This document shows positions 43,956 to 52,902 of a stretch of DNA of 64,000 bases, one piece after another. The notes beneath the pieces are model-generated. The model did not search any database and was not told the DNA's origin. It worked only from the letters and a program-made list of their open reading frames with translations. Position 1 is the stretch's first letter. Each line of letters begins with the position of its first letter. Position numbers and translations under genes: made by a program. The stretch is from Bacteroidia bacterium (GTDB taxonomy: Bacteria > Bacteroidota > Bacteroidia > UKL13-3): positions 46,063 to 110,062 of the forward strand of contig JAIBAK010000004.1 of the NCBI GenBank assembly GCA_019695215.1, in the 5' to 3' direction.

Positions 43956-44417
43956 CTATGATATCCATTCAAACAAATATTCATCTTTAAATTCTACCTC
44001 AAATTTTTTTAGGAATCCCATATACTCTTCTCTGAATGTTTTTTTGCGATGATGCTCCTTCTGATTAACAACATATTTAATCACATCGTCAAGAGCCGAA
44101 TGGCTATAAGAAAACGCTCCGTAACCCTCCTGCCAACTAAACTTATAATTTGAAAATTTCCTTTCATTGATAAACTCATTGGATGATTTCTTTATTTCAC
44201 GCACTAAGTCGGATAGGCAACAGGAGGGTTTCATTCCAATTAAAAAATGTATATGATCGGGCATTCCATTTATCGCCAACATTTTCTGTTCTTTATTTCT
44301 TACAATTCCTGAAATATATTTATATAATTCCTCCTCCCATCCGGAATGAATTAAACTATCTCTGTTTTTAACCGCAAAGACCACCTGAATATATATTTGT
44401 GAAAATGTGCCCGGCAT
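43956..44417 (-). CDS. REP-associated tyrosine transposase (IS200-like Y1 family)
   Basis: The 153 residues match the Y1/HUH transposase fold. GMPDHIHFLIGMKP carries the HUH metal site (His-Ile-His). WQEGYGAFSYSHSALDDVIKYVVNQKEHH carries the nucleophilic Tyr in the helix before NQ. The ending KKTFREEYMGFLKKFEVEF...DEYLFEWI is typical of the RAYT subgroup. Such enzymes cut single-stranded DNA at REP hairpins. All motifs are present, so it is probably active. Its ATG overlaps the methylase stop (TAATG at 44415-44419), and a hairpin array starts at its 3' end. It appears domesticated inside the R-M operon. Confidence 0.9.
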   Translation of the reverse strand: MPGTFSQIYIQVVFAVKNRDSLIHSGWEEELYKYISGIVRNKEQKMLAINGMPDHIHFLIGMKPSCCLSDLVREIKKSSNEFINERKFSNYKFSWQEGYGAFSYSHSALDDVIKYVVNQKEHHRKKTFREEYMGFLKKFEVEFKDEYLFEWIS

Positions 44418-46585
44418 TATTTCTCGGTCTTGTTAATGTGTGCAATAAATTTTGAAAGTTCTTTACCAATTTCAATCAACTCGTTGGTGGTGGTGTTTCT
44501 GCCGGTAGCATCATAGCCAATATCTTCGGCAATTGCCATAAAAATAGGGTAGTCTTCGACTTCACTCAGGGCAGTTTGTTTTGCCAAAAAATATTTTTCA
44601 GTCAATTCTTCTTTCAACAAGTTCACTTTGTCTGTAAATGCAGATTGAACAGCCGATTTATCGGCTTGTATCATTTCTGTAATTTCCTTTTTATTGGCTT
44701 TCGGATTTTTGGCTTTTGCGTCTGTTTCTAATTTCTTTATGGCATCTGCTTTTTCTTTTTCCCATTTCTCAACAGTAGCCGCATATTTTGTGTCGGTTTT
44801 TATCTTCTCTTTGAGTTTTATTTTTTGGTTGCTTATTTTTTCGGTTTGCTTGTTTTTGTGTTTACGCAAAAACAAAACAGAGCTTTTTACACCCGCTCCT
44901 GTGGCACTAAAAGCTGTATTAGGTATAGAAACAACGGCAACAATACGATACAGTTCTTCAAGATTATCCCGCACGTATTGCAAACTACTGTTGGTAAGAA
45001 TACCATCAGGAATTACCACTGCCAAATAACCGTGTTCAGTTAAAAACTTGTGGCACTGCTCCAAAAACAAAACTTCGGTGCTTTGGCTGTCTCTCGGGGT
45101 TTTCCTTTTTGTTACCTCCTTTTTTATATCAAGCCAGTCAACTTCTTTTATTCCCAATTCGTATAAGCCCAAATAAGCTTTCTCTGAAAGTTTTATTGAA
45201 CTGCCAAAGGGCGGGTTAGTAATAATAAAGTCAAACGAGTTGTATTTGAACTCTTTGTTGCCCGATTTAGCTTGCATTTCGGTATCACTCAAAAGTCCAT
45301 CCGAAGCAATCACATTGGTATGCCCGTCATCATGAATAATCATATTCATTTTGGCTGTTCGTGCAATCTGCTCGTTTATCTCAATGCCAAATAAGTTTCT
45401 CTCAGCGAAGTCGTGCCAATATTTGTAATGGTCTTTCTCGTCTTTAACTGGGTCATAAAACTCGTTGGCTTGTTCTCTCACTTTGTCTAAGGCATAAAGC
45501 AAAAAGCCACCACTTCCGCAACTGGTGTCAAGCACTCTGGATTTATGTGTAATTGGTAAGCTGTCGACAATGAATTTTACGATAGGGCGCGGAGTAAAAA
45601 ATTGTCCAAACTCCCCCCGAAAGAAGCTGCCCATAAATGTCTCAAAAGCCTTTCCTTTTGCATCAAGATCTGTTTTGTTAAGGTTTACCCTTTGCAGGTA
45701 CTTAGTAATAGTTAACACTTCCTGAGCTGTAAGCTTAATACCTTCCGAAAATACCTCGGGTGCGTCCTTTTCCCCAACTGCATATATCTTCTTTACCCGA
45801 TTTAATAAGTCCTCGGGGTCTTCATCTCTAAAAATTTGAAAATCGTACGGTATCCCCGTTTTTCTTGGATGTTTCTCGTCCCAAATCTTACAGAAAATTA
45901 ACTTATCAAATTCATCAAAAGCAGTGGAAGGATGTCTTCTTCCGGCATCCCATAAAGCCTGATGGGCTTGAATGAAAATTTTTGTCAGCTCGCTTTCGCT
46001 TACTACCTGAAGCTCAAAAAATTTCTGTTTTACATTTAGGTCGGGTTCGGCTGCAATAGTCGTGTCGGCTGTATCGGTTTGCGAAATGCCGCCTTTCACA
46101 TATTTATATGGTGCAAGTTTTTTGATTCCAAATTGCGGAATGTCGGGAATTTCAATTCTGCTTTTTGGTTTCTTGTCAGGAACTTCGTAATACTGATTTT
46201 TAATTCGTGATGTTGTCCAAACGTATTTAGCTCCCTCGGCAACTGCGTAGCTGTATGCCTGATCAACGGCTATGTTAAATTGCTGGTCGGTTAAGTCTTC
46301 TTTCTTACACTCAACTAAAATGTAGGTTTCGTTGCATTCATCGTCTGAATAAACAGCAATGTCGGCTTCCTTTGTCTCAGAACCCATTTGAACAGGAATA
46401 AACTGCTTAATTCTATTTTCAGGATAGCCATATATTAAAACCAAAGTCAAGAAAGTTTCGGCTTGCACTTTCTCTTCAGGGTTGTTGTAATTCCGTTTTT
46501 TGTTTTGGTGAATGTAAGTTATAAAGTTTCGGTCTTCGTCAAGCCGAATAAGTCCTTTTTCTATTCCTGTGTCTATTAAGTTCAT
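44417..46585 (-). CDS. Fused nuclease-DNA methyltransferase subunit of an R-M system
   Basis: Residues about 30-150 form an HSDR_N-like PD-(D/E)xK nuclease: Asp75 (KEADIAVY), Glu92-Cys-Lys94 (LVECKKE), and a Gln/Tyr motif in DQAYSYA. Residues about 290-600 are an N6-adenine methyltransferase of the type I M/gamma class, with motif I VLDTSCGSGGFLLYALD and motif IV TNPPFGSS. A Lys-rich coiled region (about 600-690) ends the protein. With 722 residues and no helicase, this one chain holds both cutting and methylating parts, as in BcgI-like type IIB/IIG enzymes, while DNA recognition is left to the S subunit at 42356. No hsdR gene lies nearby. Confidence 0.88.
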   Translation of the reverse strand: MNLIDTGIEKGLIRLDEDRNFITYIHQNKKRNYNNPEEKVQAETFLTLVLIYGYPENRIKQFIPVQMGSETKEADIAVYSDDECNETYILVECKKEDLTDQQFNIAVDQAYSYAVAEGAKYVWTTSRIKNQYYEVPDKKPKSRIEIPDIPQFGIKKLAPYKYVKGGISQTDTADTTIAAEPDLNVKQKFFELQVVSESELTKIFIQAHQALWDAGRRHPSTAFDEFDKLIFCKIWDEKHPRKTGIPYDFQIFRDEDPEDLLNRVKKIYAVGEKDAPEVFSEGIKLTAQEVLTITKYLQRVNLNKTDLDAKGKAFETFMGSFFRGEFGQFFTPRPIVKFIVDSLPITHKSRVLDTSCGSGGFLLYALDKVREQANEFYDPVKDEKDHYKYWHDFAERNLFGIEINEQIARTAKMNMIIHDDGHTNVIASDGLLSDTEMQAKSGNKEFKYNSFDFIITNPPFGSSIKLSEKAYLGLYELGIKEVDWLDIKKEVTKRKTPRDSQSTEVLFLEQCHKFLTEHGYLAVVIPDGILTNSSLQYVRDNLEELYRIVAVVSIPNTAFSATGAGVKSSVLFLRKHKNKQTEKISNQKIKLKEKIKTDTKYAATVEKWEKEKADAIKKLETDAKAKNPKANKKEITEMIQADKSAVQSAFTDKVNLLKEELTEKYFLAKQTALSEVEDYPIFMAIAEDIGYDATGRNTTTNELIEIGKELSKFIAHINKTEK

Positions 46586-46696
46586 CCTTCGTTATCCCGT
46601 TTTTGGCGGTCACTAAATTAGGGTTTTATTTTTGCCCCATCCAAAAAATAATCTCTTCTCCTTTCTCCGTGGTTGTTCAAATAAAAATTTTAAACT

Positions 46697-49249
46697 TTAC
46701 CTCACCACCAGCCGCTGCATGTATGATTGCTCGCGGGTATCAGCTTTTAGCAAATAAATTCCGGGAGCCAACCCCACAATTGAAACAGAAGTCTTTTTTT
46801 CGTTCATCGCGTAATCTGCCACCTGCTCGCCTGCTATTGTAAAAATGGTAATCCGCTGTATGGCCTCTGCTGCTTCAACCATAAGGTTTTGGTGTGCCGG
46901 ATTGGGATACAGCCTTAAAGCAGGTGTTGCCGTATGTGCCTTAACCGTTCCGGTATTAAACAACACGGTAAGGTACACATCAGCCGGCTCCGATAAACTT
47001 ACCCCATCATACACACAATACTGAAAATAGTCGGGTCCGGTATATCCGGCATCGACCGTGTAGGTAAATGAGCCGTTTTTATTTAATGTAAGGTTGCCGT
47101 GTGCGGGGGCTGTAACCATCACCGCCTCGAGCACATTGCCATCCATATCAAAATCGTTTTTTATTACTCCATTGGCTGCGTTTATCGCTGCGGGCGTTTG
47201 CGTGTTTAACACCGTGTATTGGTCGCAAAGAGCGTTGGCTTTGCTGTTGAACAGCGGCAACTGATTTTTCATTACATAGTACGAAGTTTTTAATTGCTCC
47301 TGTACATCAAGGGCTGTATTCCACAAGGGCCAGCTAAAGCGGGTAGAGGGCGTTAAAGTGAATCCATTGTGAAAAACCGTTACCGAAATGCCGTCAGAGG
47401 TAGTGTCTTTGGGTCCGGTGATGTTTTTATAATCATGAAACACTTTCATTTTATCAGGAGCGGTAAACTGCAGGTAGCTCCATGGAAGTTTAATATCTAT
47501 ATGATCATCGTAAATAGTTACCGCATCTTTTGATGAGGCTAATAATCCGCCTTTATTTACCTGAAGGTTTCCTATATACTGCACATCGGAATATACGTTG
47601 TTGTTGCGCATGCGCACCAGATTCCATTTGCCTCCGTTGCTCACTACCGAGTGGAATACCTGGGAGGCTGTGGTACTGTTATGCCATATACCAAACAAAT
47701 CATAAGCTTCGGTTACAAATAACTCGGCCGAGTAGTTAGTAATGCGCAGCGCAAACTCTGCCCGGTTGCTCACTGTTTGTCCTTCGGGAAGGGTTGATTC
47801 GCCCAGCGAAGCAGCATAGGTATCGAATGTAATCCATAGCGTATCGGGCAGGCCAAGGGCATTTGCCAAATCAAGTCTCAGTTTAAAAAAATCATAATCG
47901 GCTGCGGCTTTAATGGTAGTAACGGATGAGCCCGGAGAAAAACTTTGCCAGCTTTGCAGGGTGCTTTGTTTTTGAAAACTTACCAGCCCAAAATTTTGCT
48001 CGGCCGAGGTTAGGTTGTGCCATAGAATACGGCTGTCGGCATCGTAATCCAAAGGGTCGGCAATCCAGGTGCGTTTAAACCATTCGTCAATCCAGGCAAA
48101 GGTCATTCCTCCTCCGCAGCCTGCGGTTTGCATATTGCGCAACATGCGCATATTGTTTTCTCCCTGCTGCCTTTCGTCAAAACCACCATGGTGCATGCCG
48201 CTTTGTGCAAAATGAGCCGACACCCAACTGGAAGGAACTCCGTACTCGGCAATGATAAGCGGAAATTTTTTGTAAGCCTGCTTTAAAAAAGTAAGATACC
48301 CGAGGTAACTGTTTTGCCCGATATCATCCGTAAAATTTGCATACTTAGGGTCGTTGCTCATAAAATCGGGATAGTAAGGATAAGCGTGGTAGCTGGCAAA
48401 ATATCCGGCAGGAGCTTTACTGACATCAAGGTTAGAAAGATTTACCCAAACCGTATCTTCTCCTCTGTTCGGCTCTTCGGGGTGAGCGAGCGGATCAAGT
48501 GTGGGCCAGCTTGAAAAACTTACCGGCCGCATAGTTTGATAATACTGGTACTCGTAAGTTACCAAATGGTTTAGCCTTTCGGCAATCCAGGCTTCGGTGG
48601 GGGTGGCAGCACTTATGGAAATACGTGGCCCCGTAAACGAGTTGTTGCCTGCGTGGTTCAGGTTGGCGTTTAATACTTCATCAGGATAAACTTCGCGCCC
48701 GGTAATATATCCCAATACCCACTTCGACACATCGGTTGCAAATGTTCCCCACGCTTTTCCCGTTCTCTGAGCAATAAATTTATTGCCGTGCATGCAATCA
48801 ATATTATCGTTTATCTCCTGATCAAAAACAGAAGTAAGTTCATACACGTCCTGATGGTAATTGGGAACATCTTCGTCCAGCCACACCCCCTGAAAAATGT
48901 AAACGGGGTTTTGTGGATTGGCATCATTAATTGAGTCGAGTGCCTGATAAAAGTGCGGCATATGCAGCGTGTAAAGTCTTATCACATTAAAACCCGCTGC
49001 TTTCATTTTAACAATCCAGTTTACGTATTGTTGTTTGGGAACATCCAGTTCGCCCGGGAATTTTCCCGGAACCGATGCCCCGAGATTAATTCCTTTTACA
49101 AAAAAAGGAACATACTTAGTCCCGTTCCACACCGTAAGGTGCGTGCTGTCAACACTAAACGGAACCGAGTCGTTGGGGTTGCAGCCTCCGGCCATTAGCC
49201 TGGCAATTGGAAGAAGCAGGAGCAAAAACAAAGCATTAATTTTTTTCAT
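46697..49249 (-). CDS. Secreted glycoside-hydrolase-like protein with T9SS type A sorting domain
   Basis: The ATG at 49249 starts a signal peptide (MKKINALFLLLLLPIARLMA). Residues about 30-420 look like a TIM-barrel of the GH2/GH5 clan: FFVKGINLGASVPGKFP, MKAAGFNVIRLYTLHMPHFYQAL, YITGREV (acid/base candidate) and PLIIAEYGVPSSW (nucleophile Glu candidate). A beta domain follows. Residues about 670-760 match a cadherin-like/Big_9 module (APAHGNLTLNKNGSFTYTVDAG). The last 75 residues (LRLYPNPAHQNLMVEAAE to QRLVVR) form a type A T9SS domain. It is probably an extracellular polysaccharide hydrolase; no GH family number can be fixed. Seven codons further upstream are open but lie outside the signal peptide. 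Confidence 0.85.
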   Translation of the reverse strand: MKKINALFLLLLLPIARLMAGGCNPNDSVPFSVDSTHLTVWNGTKYVPFFVKGINLGASVPGKFPGELDVPKQQYVNWIVKMKAAGFNVIRLYTLHMPHFYQALDSINDANPQNPVYIFQGVWLDEDVPNYHQDVYELTSVFDQEINDNIDCMHGNKFIAQRTGKAWGTFATDVSKWVLGYITGREVYPDEVLNANLNHAGNNSFTGPRISISAATPTEAWIAERLNHLVTYEYQYYQTMRPVSFSSWPTLDPLAHPEEPNRGEDTVWVNLSNLDVSKAPAGYFASYHAYPYYPDFMSNDPKYANFTDDIGQNSYLGYLTFLKQAYKKFPLIIAEYGVPSSWVSAHFAQSGMHHGGFDERQQGENNMRMLRNMQTAGCGGGMTFAWIDEWFKRTWIADPLDYDADSRILWHNLTSAEQNFGLVSFQKQSTLQSWQSFSPGSSVTTIKAAADYDFFKLRLDLANALGLPDTLWITFDTYAASLGESTLPEGQTVSNRAEFALRITNYSAELFVTEAYDLFGIWHNSTTASQVFHSVVSNGGKWNLVRMRNNNVYSDVQYIGNLQVNKGGLLASSKDAVTIYDDHIDIKLPWSYLQFTAPDKMKVFHDYKNITGPKDTTSDGISVTVFHNGFTLTPSTRFSWPLWNTALDVQEQLKTSYYVMKNQLPLFNSKANALCDQYTVLNTQTPAAINAANGVIKNDFDMDGNVLEAVMVTAPAHGNLTLNKNGSFTYTVDAGYTGPDYFQYCVYDGVSLSEPADVYLTVLFNTGTVKAHTATPALRLYPNPAHQNLMVEAAEAIQRITIFTIAGEQVADYAMNEKKTSVSIVGLAPGIYLLKADTREQSYMQRLVVR

Positions 49250-49320
49250 AAGACAACAATAAAAATTCAAAATAATTTTTTTGTAAACAAGTAGGTTTTC
49301 TTTTCGTTAAAAAGAGGTAT

Positions 49321-51315
49321 TTATTCGTTTGATTTTTTTACCGGACCGCACAGGTTATGTTCCACCATCCACTTGCTGCATTGTATCATGCTCATGGCAT
49401 AGGTTTTCATACTATCGGCTTTTGCCCGTTCGGCAGTAAAATAATTTTCAGGATTGTTGGTTGTGTAATCGTACAAAGATTCTTCGCCATGCTGCCTCCA
49501 TTCATAAAAACGATGATGGTCAATGCAGCCTATTTTATCATCGGCCGAAAACATGATGTAAGGCCGTTTTTCCCTGAGCAAATCAATCCCGAAAGTATTG
49601 TTCACATAATTTAGTTTCAGCAACCCCATTACCGTTGGAAAAACATCCAGCTGTCCGCCCATCATATCATATGCCTGTGGTTTTATAAACGAGGTGTCGG
49701 GCGAAAAAATAATCAGCGGAACATGGTGGTAACTCAGCGGCATATCGTAAGGGGAAGTGCCCACCACTCCGCCATGATCGGCAATAAAAATAAATACCGT
49801 ATTGCTATACCATGCTTCTTTTTTGGCCAGCTCAAGAAAATGCCTGACAGACCAGTCGGCATATTCCACAATTTGTGTTTGAATGGCGCCCGGCTTAGGG
49901 GTAAACGCTATGTTTTTTGGCAACACGTACGGGCCGTGATCGCTGGTGGTTAGCATGGTTACAAAAAACGGTTTTCCCTGCTGCCACACTTCCCTTATTT
50001 TGGGAATGGAAAACTCAAACATATAATGATCGGGTACCCCGAAAATGGAGTGTGCCCTGCTTTTTGGATAATCTTTTTGTGCAATAATGCGGTCGAAATA
50101 ATTTTTGGATAAAAAACCTCCGGCATTGTCAAACATTTCGTAGTGTGTGGTAAAATACGTATTGGAGTAGCCGTATTGTTTCATCACCCATGGAAATCCG
50201 CTATAGTACGGAACTTTCAAAACACTCATGGAATGCTCGCGCATAAAAGCCGGGTACGAAAACAGTGTTCCGTAAATACCGTTGTAGGTGTGTTTGCCGG
50301 CCGAGTAAATCTGATCAAAACTAAGGGAGATGCGGGCTAAACTGTCAAGCGTGGGTGTAAGGTTAAGTTTGTTTCCATAGCGTCCCATTTTGTTGGCCGA
50401 CATACTTTCCATTAACACCAGCACCACATTCTTTTTTACCGGCTCCCCTTCGTAAGTCATTTGTCGCGCCACTGGCGATTCGTACCCCGAATGCTGCGTG
50501 CCAAAAAAGGTGCGCACATTGGCTATGGCCTCCTGTTCGTTTATCAGTACAATTTTATCAAAGTAACTTACCATTAAGGTAAACACCGGATTTAATCCCA
50601 GCTGATTGGGAAATGCGTAGTTGCACACAAATGCATTCTCAATGCGAATGGGCGCCTGCTTGCGGCCGCGAATACCCATAAACACCACAAACAAAAACAA
50701 CAGTGCTGCCGCAGTGCGTTTCACATAAAACAACGGCTTACGGATTAAACCGGCCTCATCCGGTTCATGGTGAAAAAAGGGCTGCAGTCTTTTTTTAGTA
50801 ACCCGCATAAACACCCACAACAACGCCACAAAAAGAAAAAAGTAAATAAAATAACTTGGCTCCTGCACAATCATGCTCACTACAAATCCGGGTGTTCCCA
50901 TCCAGTTAAAAACGGCTGCCGTGAGGCGCGAAAAGTTGTAATGAAAGTACGGAATATCGGCCGCGCAGGTAAAAAATGCCAGTGAATACATTACCACCAG
51001 ATAGTACCATGAAACGCGGTAAAGTTTGGCGGTGTTGGTGTGCCCGGCTACCCAAGCTGCAGTTAAAACAAGAGCCGGAAGTGCAAGCAAATAACAACTC
51101 ACCACCGAGTCGAACAATACCCCTTTTTCAAAACCCCACCAGTTAAATAAAATTTTTGCCTTCAGAATCATGTCTTCCATCAGGCTGAGGGAAGTGACAA
51201 AAAACACCACGCGGAACAGGAAGAAAATAAGTAGTCCCCGCACATAAATCAGCAGAATGAACTGAACCGGTGCAGGTAAAAAATGAAACAGTTTGCTGAA
51301 AAATTTGCGGAGCAT
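49321..51315 (-). CDS. LTA-synthase-family sulfatase-like membrane enzyme
   Basis: Five transmembrane helices occupy about residues 15-220, followed by a periplasmic sulfatase/alkaline-phosphatase-superfamily domain. KKNVVLVLMESMSANKMG begins the fold with its metal-binding Glu. SAGKHTYNGIYGTLFSYP holds the catalytic Thr, and TTSDHGPYVLP and FIADHGGVVG supply the remaining metal ligands. LTA-synthase relatives in Gram-negative bacteria transfer phosphoglycerol or phosphoethanolamine to envelope glycans or lipids, so that is the likely chemistry here, since no lipoteichoic acid is expected. At 664 residues it is complete. It is 72 nt upstream of the glycoside hydrolase gene in the same direction. 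Confidence 0.88.
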   Translation of the reverse strand: MLRKFFSKLFHFLPAPVQFILLIYVRGLLIFFLFRVVFFVTSLSLMEDMILKAKILFNWWGFEKGVLFDSVVSCYLLALPALVLTAAWVAGHTNTAKLYRVSWYYLVVMYSLAFFTCAADIPYFHYNFSRLTAAVFNWMGTPGFVVSMIVQEPSYFIYFFLFVALLWVFMRVTKKRLQPFFHHEPDEAGLIRKPLFYVKRTAAALLFLFVVFMGIRGRKQAPIRIENAFVCNYAFPNQLGLNPVFTLMVSYFDKIVLINEQEAIANVRTFFGTQHSGYESPVARQMTYEGEPVKKNVVLVLMESMSANKMGRYGNKLNLTPTLDSLARISLSFDQIYSAGKHTYNGIYGTLFSYPAFMREHSMSVLKVPYYSGFPWVMKQYGYSNTYFTTHYEMFDNAGGFLSKNYFDRIIAQKDYPKSRAHSIFGVPDHYMFEFSIPKIREVWQQGKPFFVTMLTTSDHGPYVLPKNIAFTPKPGAIQTQIVEYADWSVRHFLELAKKEAWYSNTVFIFIADHGGVVGTSPYDMPLSYHHVPLIIFSPDTSFIKPQAYDMMGGQLDVFPTVMGLLKLNYVNNTFGIDLLREKRPYIMFSADDKIGCIDHHRFYEWRQHGEESLYDYTTNNPENYFTAERAKADSMKTYAMSMIQCSKWMVEHNLCGPVKKSNE

Positions 51316-51384
51316 GAGTGGAAACGAGTAAGCAATAATACTAAAACATCGAGATAAGTTTAGCGTGTAATAACTTTATTTACT

Positions 51385-51978
51385 GTGGAAATTCTGTTAA
51401 TTTTGACGGTGCACACAATTGAACCGCATTTTAACTGGAGGCATTTATACCGGGCCGAAGAAGACCCCGACTCCCCGTTTTTTGAACGCGAATACAGTGA
51501 GTTTGAATACACCAATCAGGTGTATAATTACCTGCTTCACCCGCAGTGGGACGATATAGGCTCTACCACCCTTTACCTTAAAATTTTATTTACCGATTAC
51601 GAAGAAGGATACACCATTTTTGAATTAATAGGCGAATGGAACGATGCCATTAACAACGATGTGATGATGCTTAAGCGCGATGTGGCCGAATTGCTGATGG
51701 ACGAAGGGATAAATAAATTTATTCTGATTGGCGAAAACGTACTCAACTTTCACAGCTCTGACGACAGCTACTACGAAGAGTGGTTTCAGGATGTGGAAGA
51801 CGGATGGATTGCTGCCATTAATTTTCAGGAGCACGTGCTGGACGAATTTAAGCACCACAATTTAGATTATTACCTCAACTTTGGCGGAGAGCTTGACGAC
51901 CTGCAATGGCGAAAATTAGCTCCGCAGCAATTTTACCTGAAAGTAAAAGAAGTATTGAGCCGCAGGTTGCCTGCGTAA
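51385..51978 (+). CDS. Conserved Bacteroidota protein of unknown function
   Basis: This 197-residue acidic soluble protein begins VHTIEPHFNWRHLYRAEEDPDSPFF and contains WDDIGSTTLYLKILFTDY, ELIGEWNDAINNDVMMLKR and FILIGENVLNFHSSDDSYYEEWFQDVEDGW. I recognise this pattern as a family widespread in Bacteroidota without assigned function; this is recollection, not a search. The start is GTG at 51385, the first possible one in the frame. An imperfect -7 element (TAACTTTA at 51370) lies just before it. It is divergent from the sulfatase gene and convergent with the IscA/ErpA gene. Confidence 0.75.
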   Translation: MEILLILTVHTIEPHFNWRHLYRAEEDPDSPFFEREYSEFEYTNQVYNYLLHPQWDDIGSTTLYLKILFTDYEEGYTIFELIGEWNDAINNDVMMLKRDVAELLMDEGINKFILIGENVLNFHSSDDSYYEEWFQDVEDGWIAAINFQEHVLDEFKHHNLDYYLNFGGELDDLQWRKLAPQQFYLKVKEVLSRRLPA

Positions 51979-51984
51979 ACGGGT

Positions 51985-52311
51985 TTATACCGAAAAACTT
52001 TCTCCGCAACTGCAGGTGCGGCTGGCATTGGGATTAGTAAAAGCAAAACCTTTTCCGTTGAGCCCGTCAGAGAAGTCGAGTTCCGAACCAAAAAGGTATA
52101 ACATGCTGCGCATATCCACCACCACTTTTACCCCATCGGTGTTAAACTCCTGGTCACCGGCCTTTAGTTCCTTGTCAAAATTCAAATCGTACGACAGCCC
52201 CGAACAGCCTCCGCTTTTTACCGAAACCCGTAAAAAATACTGCTCATCATAATTTGATTCCGTGCGCAGGTCTACTAACCGTGTTTTTGCTTTTTCTGTT
52301 ACTGTAATCAT
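51985..52311 (-). CDS. A-type iron-sulfur carrier (IscA/ErpA/SufA family)
   Basis: The protein accepts nascent Fe-S clusters and passes them to apo-enzymes in the cytoplasm. The three family Cys are present: one in KSGGCSGLSYD and two in RTCSCGESF. The 108-residue length fits. The strand pattern VTEKAKTRLVDL through YLFGSELDFSDGLNGKGFAFTNPNA is diagnostic. Which of IscA, SufA or ErpA it corresponds to cannot be told, since no suf or isc genes are adjacent. An exact -7 element lies 25 nt upstream. Confidence 0.93.
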   Translation of the reverse strand: MITVTEKAKTRLVDLRTESNYDEQYFLRVSVKSGGCSGLSYDLNFDKELKAGDQEFNTDGVKVVVDMRSMLYLFGSELDFSDGLNGKGFAFTNPNASRTCSCGESFSV

Positions 52312-52336
52312 GGTGTATTGCTACCAAACTTGGGCA

Positions 52337-52344
52337 CAAAGATA
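52337..52344 (-). promoter_or_regulatory. -7 element (TATCTTTG) of the iron-sulfur carrier gene
   Basis: This is an exact TAnnTTTG match on the minus strand, 25 nt before the start at 52311. No clear -33 element was seen. Confidence 0.55.
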
Positions 52345-52407
52345 GAATAATTCTAAATAACATGCGGATTTCTCTTTCATTTTATCATTTTAACGTTACT
52401 TTGCTCT

Positions 52408-52815
52408 ATGAACCTGCGTAAAATTGAACATTTGGGCATAGCCGTAAAAGACCTGGAGACTTCTAAAAAATTATTTGCCGCCCTGCTGGGGGCCGCGTGC
52501 TACAAAGAAGAGGAAGTGGCCTCAGAACACGTGAAAACGGCCTTTTTTCACACCGGAGAAAGCAAGGTAGAGCTGCTGCAGGCCACCTCGCCCGATAGTG
52601 CCATTGCAAAGTTCATTGATAAAAAGGGCGAAGGCATGCACCATGTAGCTTTTGATGTAGCCGATATTTACAGTGAAATAGACCGGCTTAAAGCAGCGGG
52701 GTTTGTGTTTATAAATGAAACACCCAAAGCCGGTGCCGACAATAAGCTTATTGTTTTTTTACACCCCAAAAGCACCAACGGACTTCTGGTAGAGTTGTGC
52801 CAGGAAAGGAAATAG
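52408..52815 (+). CDS. mce: Methylmalonyl-CoA epimerase
   Basis: This VOC-fold enzyme interconverts (R)- and (S)-methylmalonyl-CoA, linking propionyl-CoA to succinyl-CoA with the B12-dependent mutase. Metal ligands are in KIEHLGIAVKDLETS and GMHHVAFDVADI, and KVELLQATSPDSAIAKFIDKKGEG and the ending LVELCQE follow the family pattern. The 135-residue length is normal. Mutase genes are not in the window. The gene is divergent from the iron-sulfur carrier; a weak -7 variant (TTACTTTG, 52396-52403) precedes it. Confidence 0.93.
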   Translation: MNLRKIEHLGIAVKDLETSKKLFAALLGAACYKEEEVASEHVKTAFFHTGESKVELLQATSPDSAIAKFIDKKGEGMHHVAFDVADIYSEIDRLKAAGFVFINETPKAGADNKLIVFLHPKSTNGLLVELCQERK

Positions 52816-52837
52816 TGGAGTGAGTAAAGCTTTCGCT

Positions 52838-52861
52838 CTTCGGGATTGTAAAACCCCGAAG
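52838..52861. repeat. Hairpin between convergent genes
   Basis: CTTCGGG and CCCGAAG pair over a 10-nt loop. A second possible pairing, CGGGATTG (52841) with CAATCCGA (52872), competes with the first. No T-run follows, so termination is uncertain; it may be a REP-type remnant. Confidence 0.45.
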
Positions 52862-52902
52862 TATTGGTTTGCAATCCGATTTACCAACTCTTAGCATAGT
52901 GT

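Noticed and set aside
43759..43968. A 69-residue protein-coding gene
   Set aside because: The frame is made of the hairpin array and its repeats; composition is low-complexity and it overlaps both neighbours. It is recorded as a possible coupling frame only.
43956..44417. Complete IS200/IS605 insertion sequence
   Set aside because: No TnpB gene and no paired subterminal hairpins flanking the gene on both sides; motifs and the one-sided hairpin array fit a RAYT instead.
42356..46585. Classical type I R-M system with hsdR nearby
   Set aside because: No helicase/translocase gene was found on either side; the nuclease domain is already fused to the methylase.
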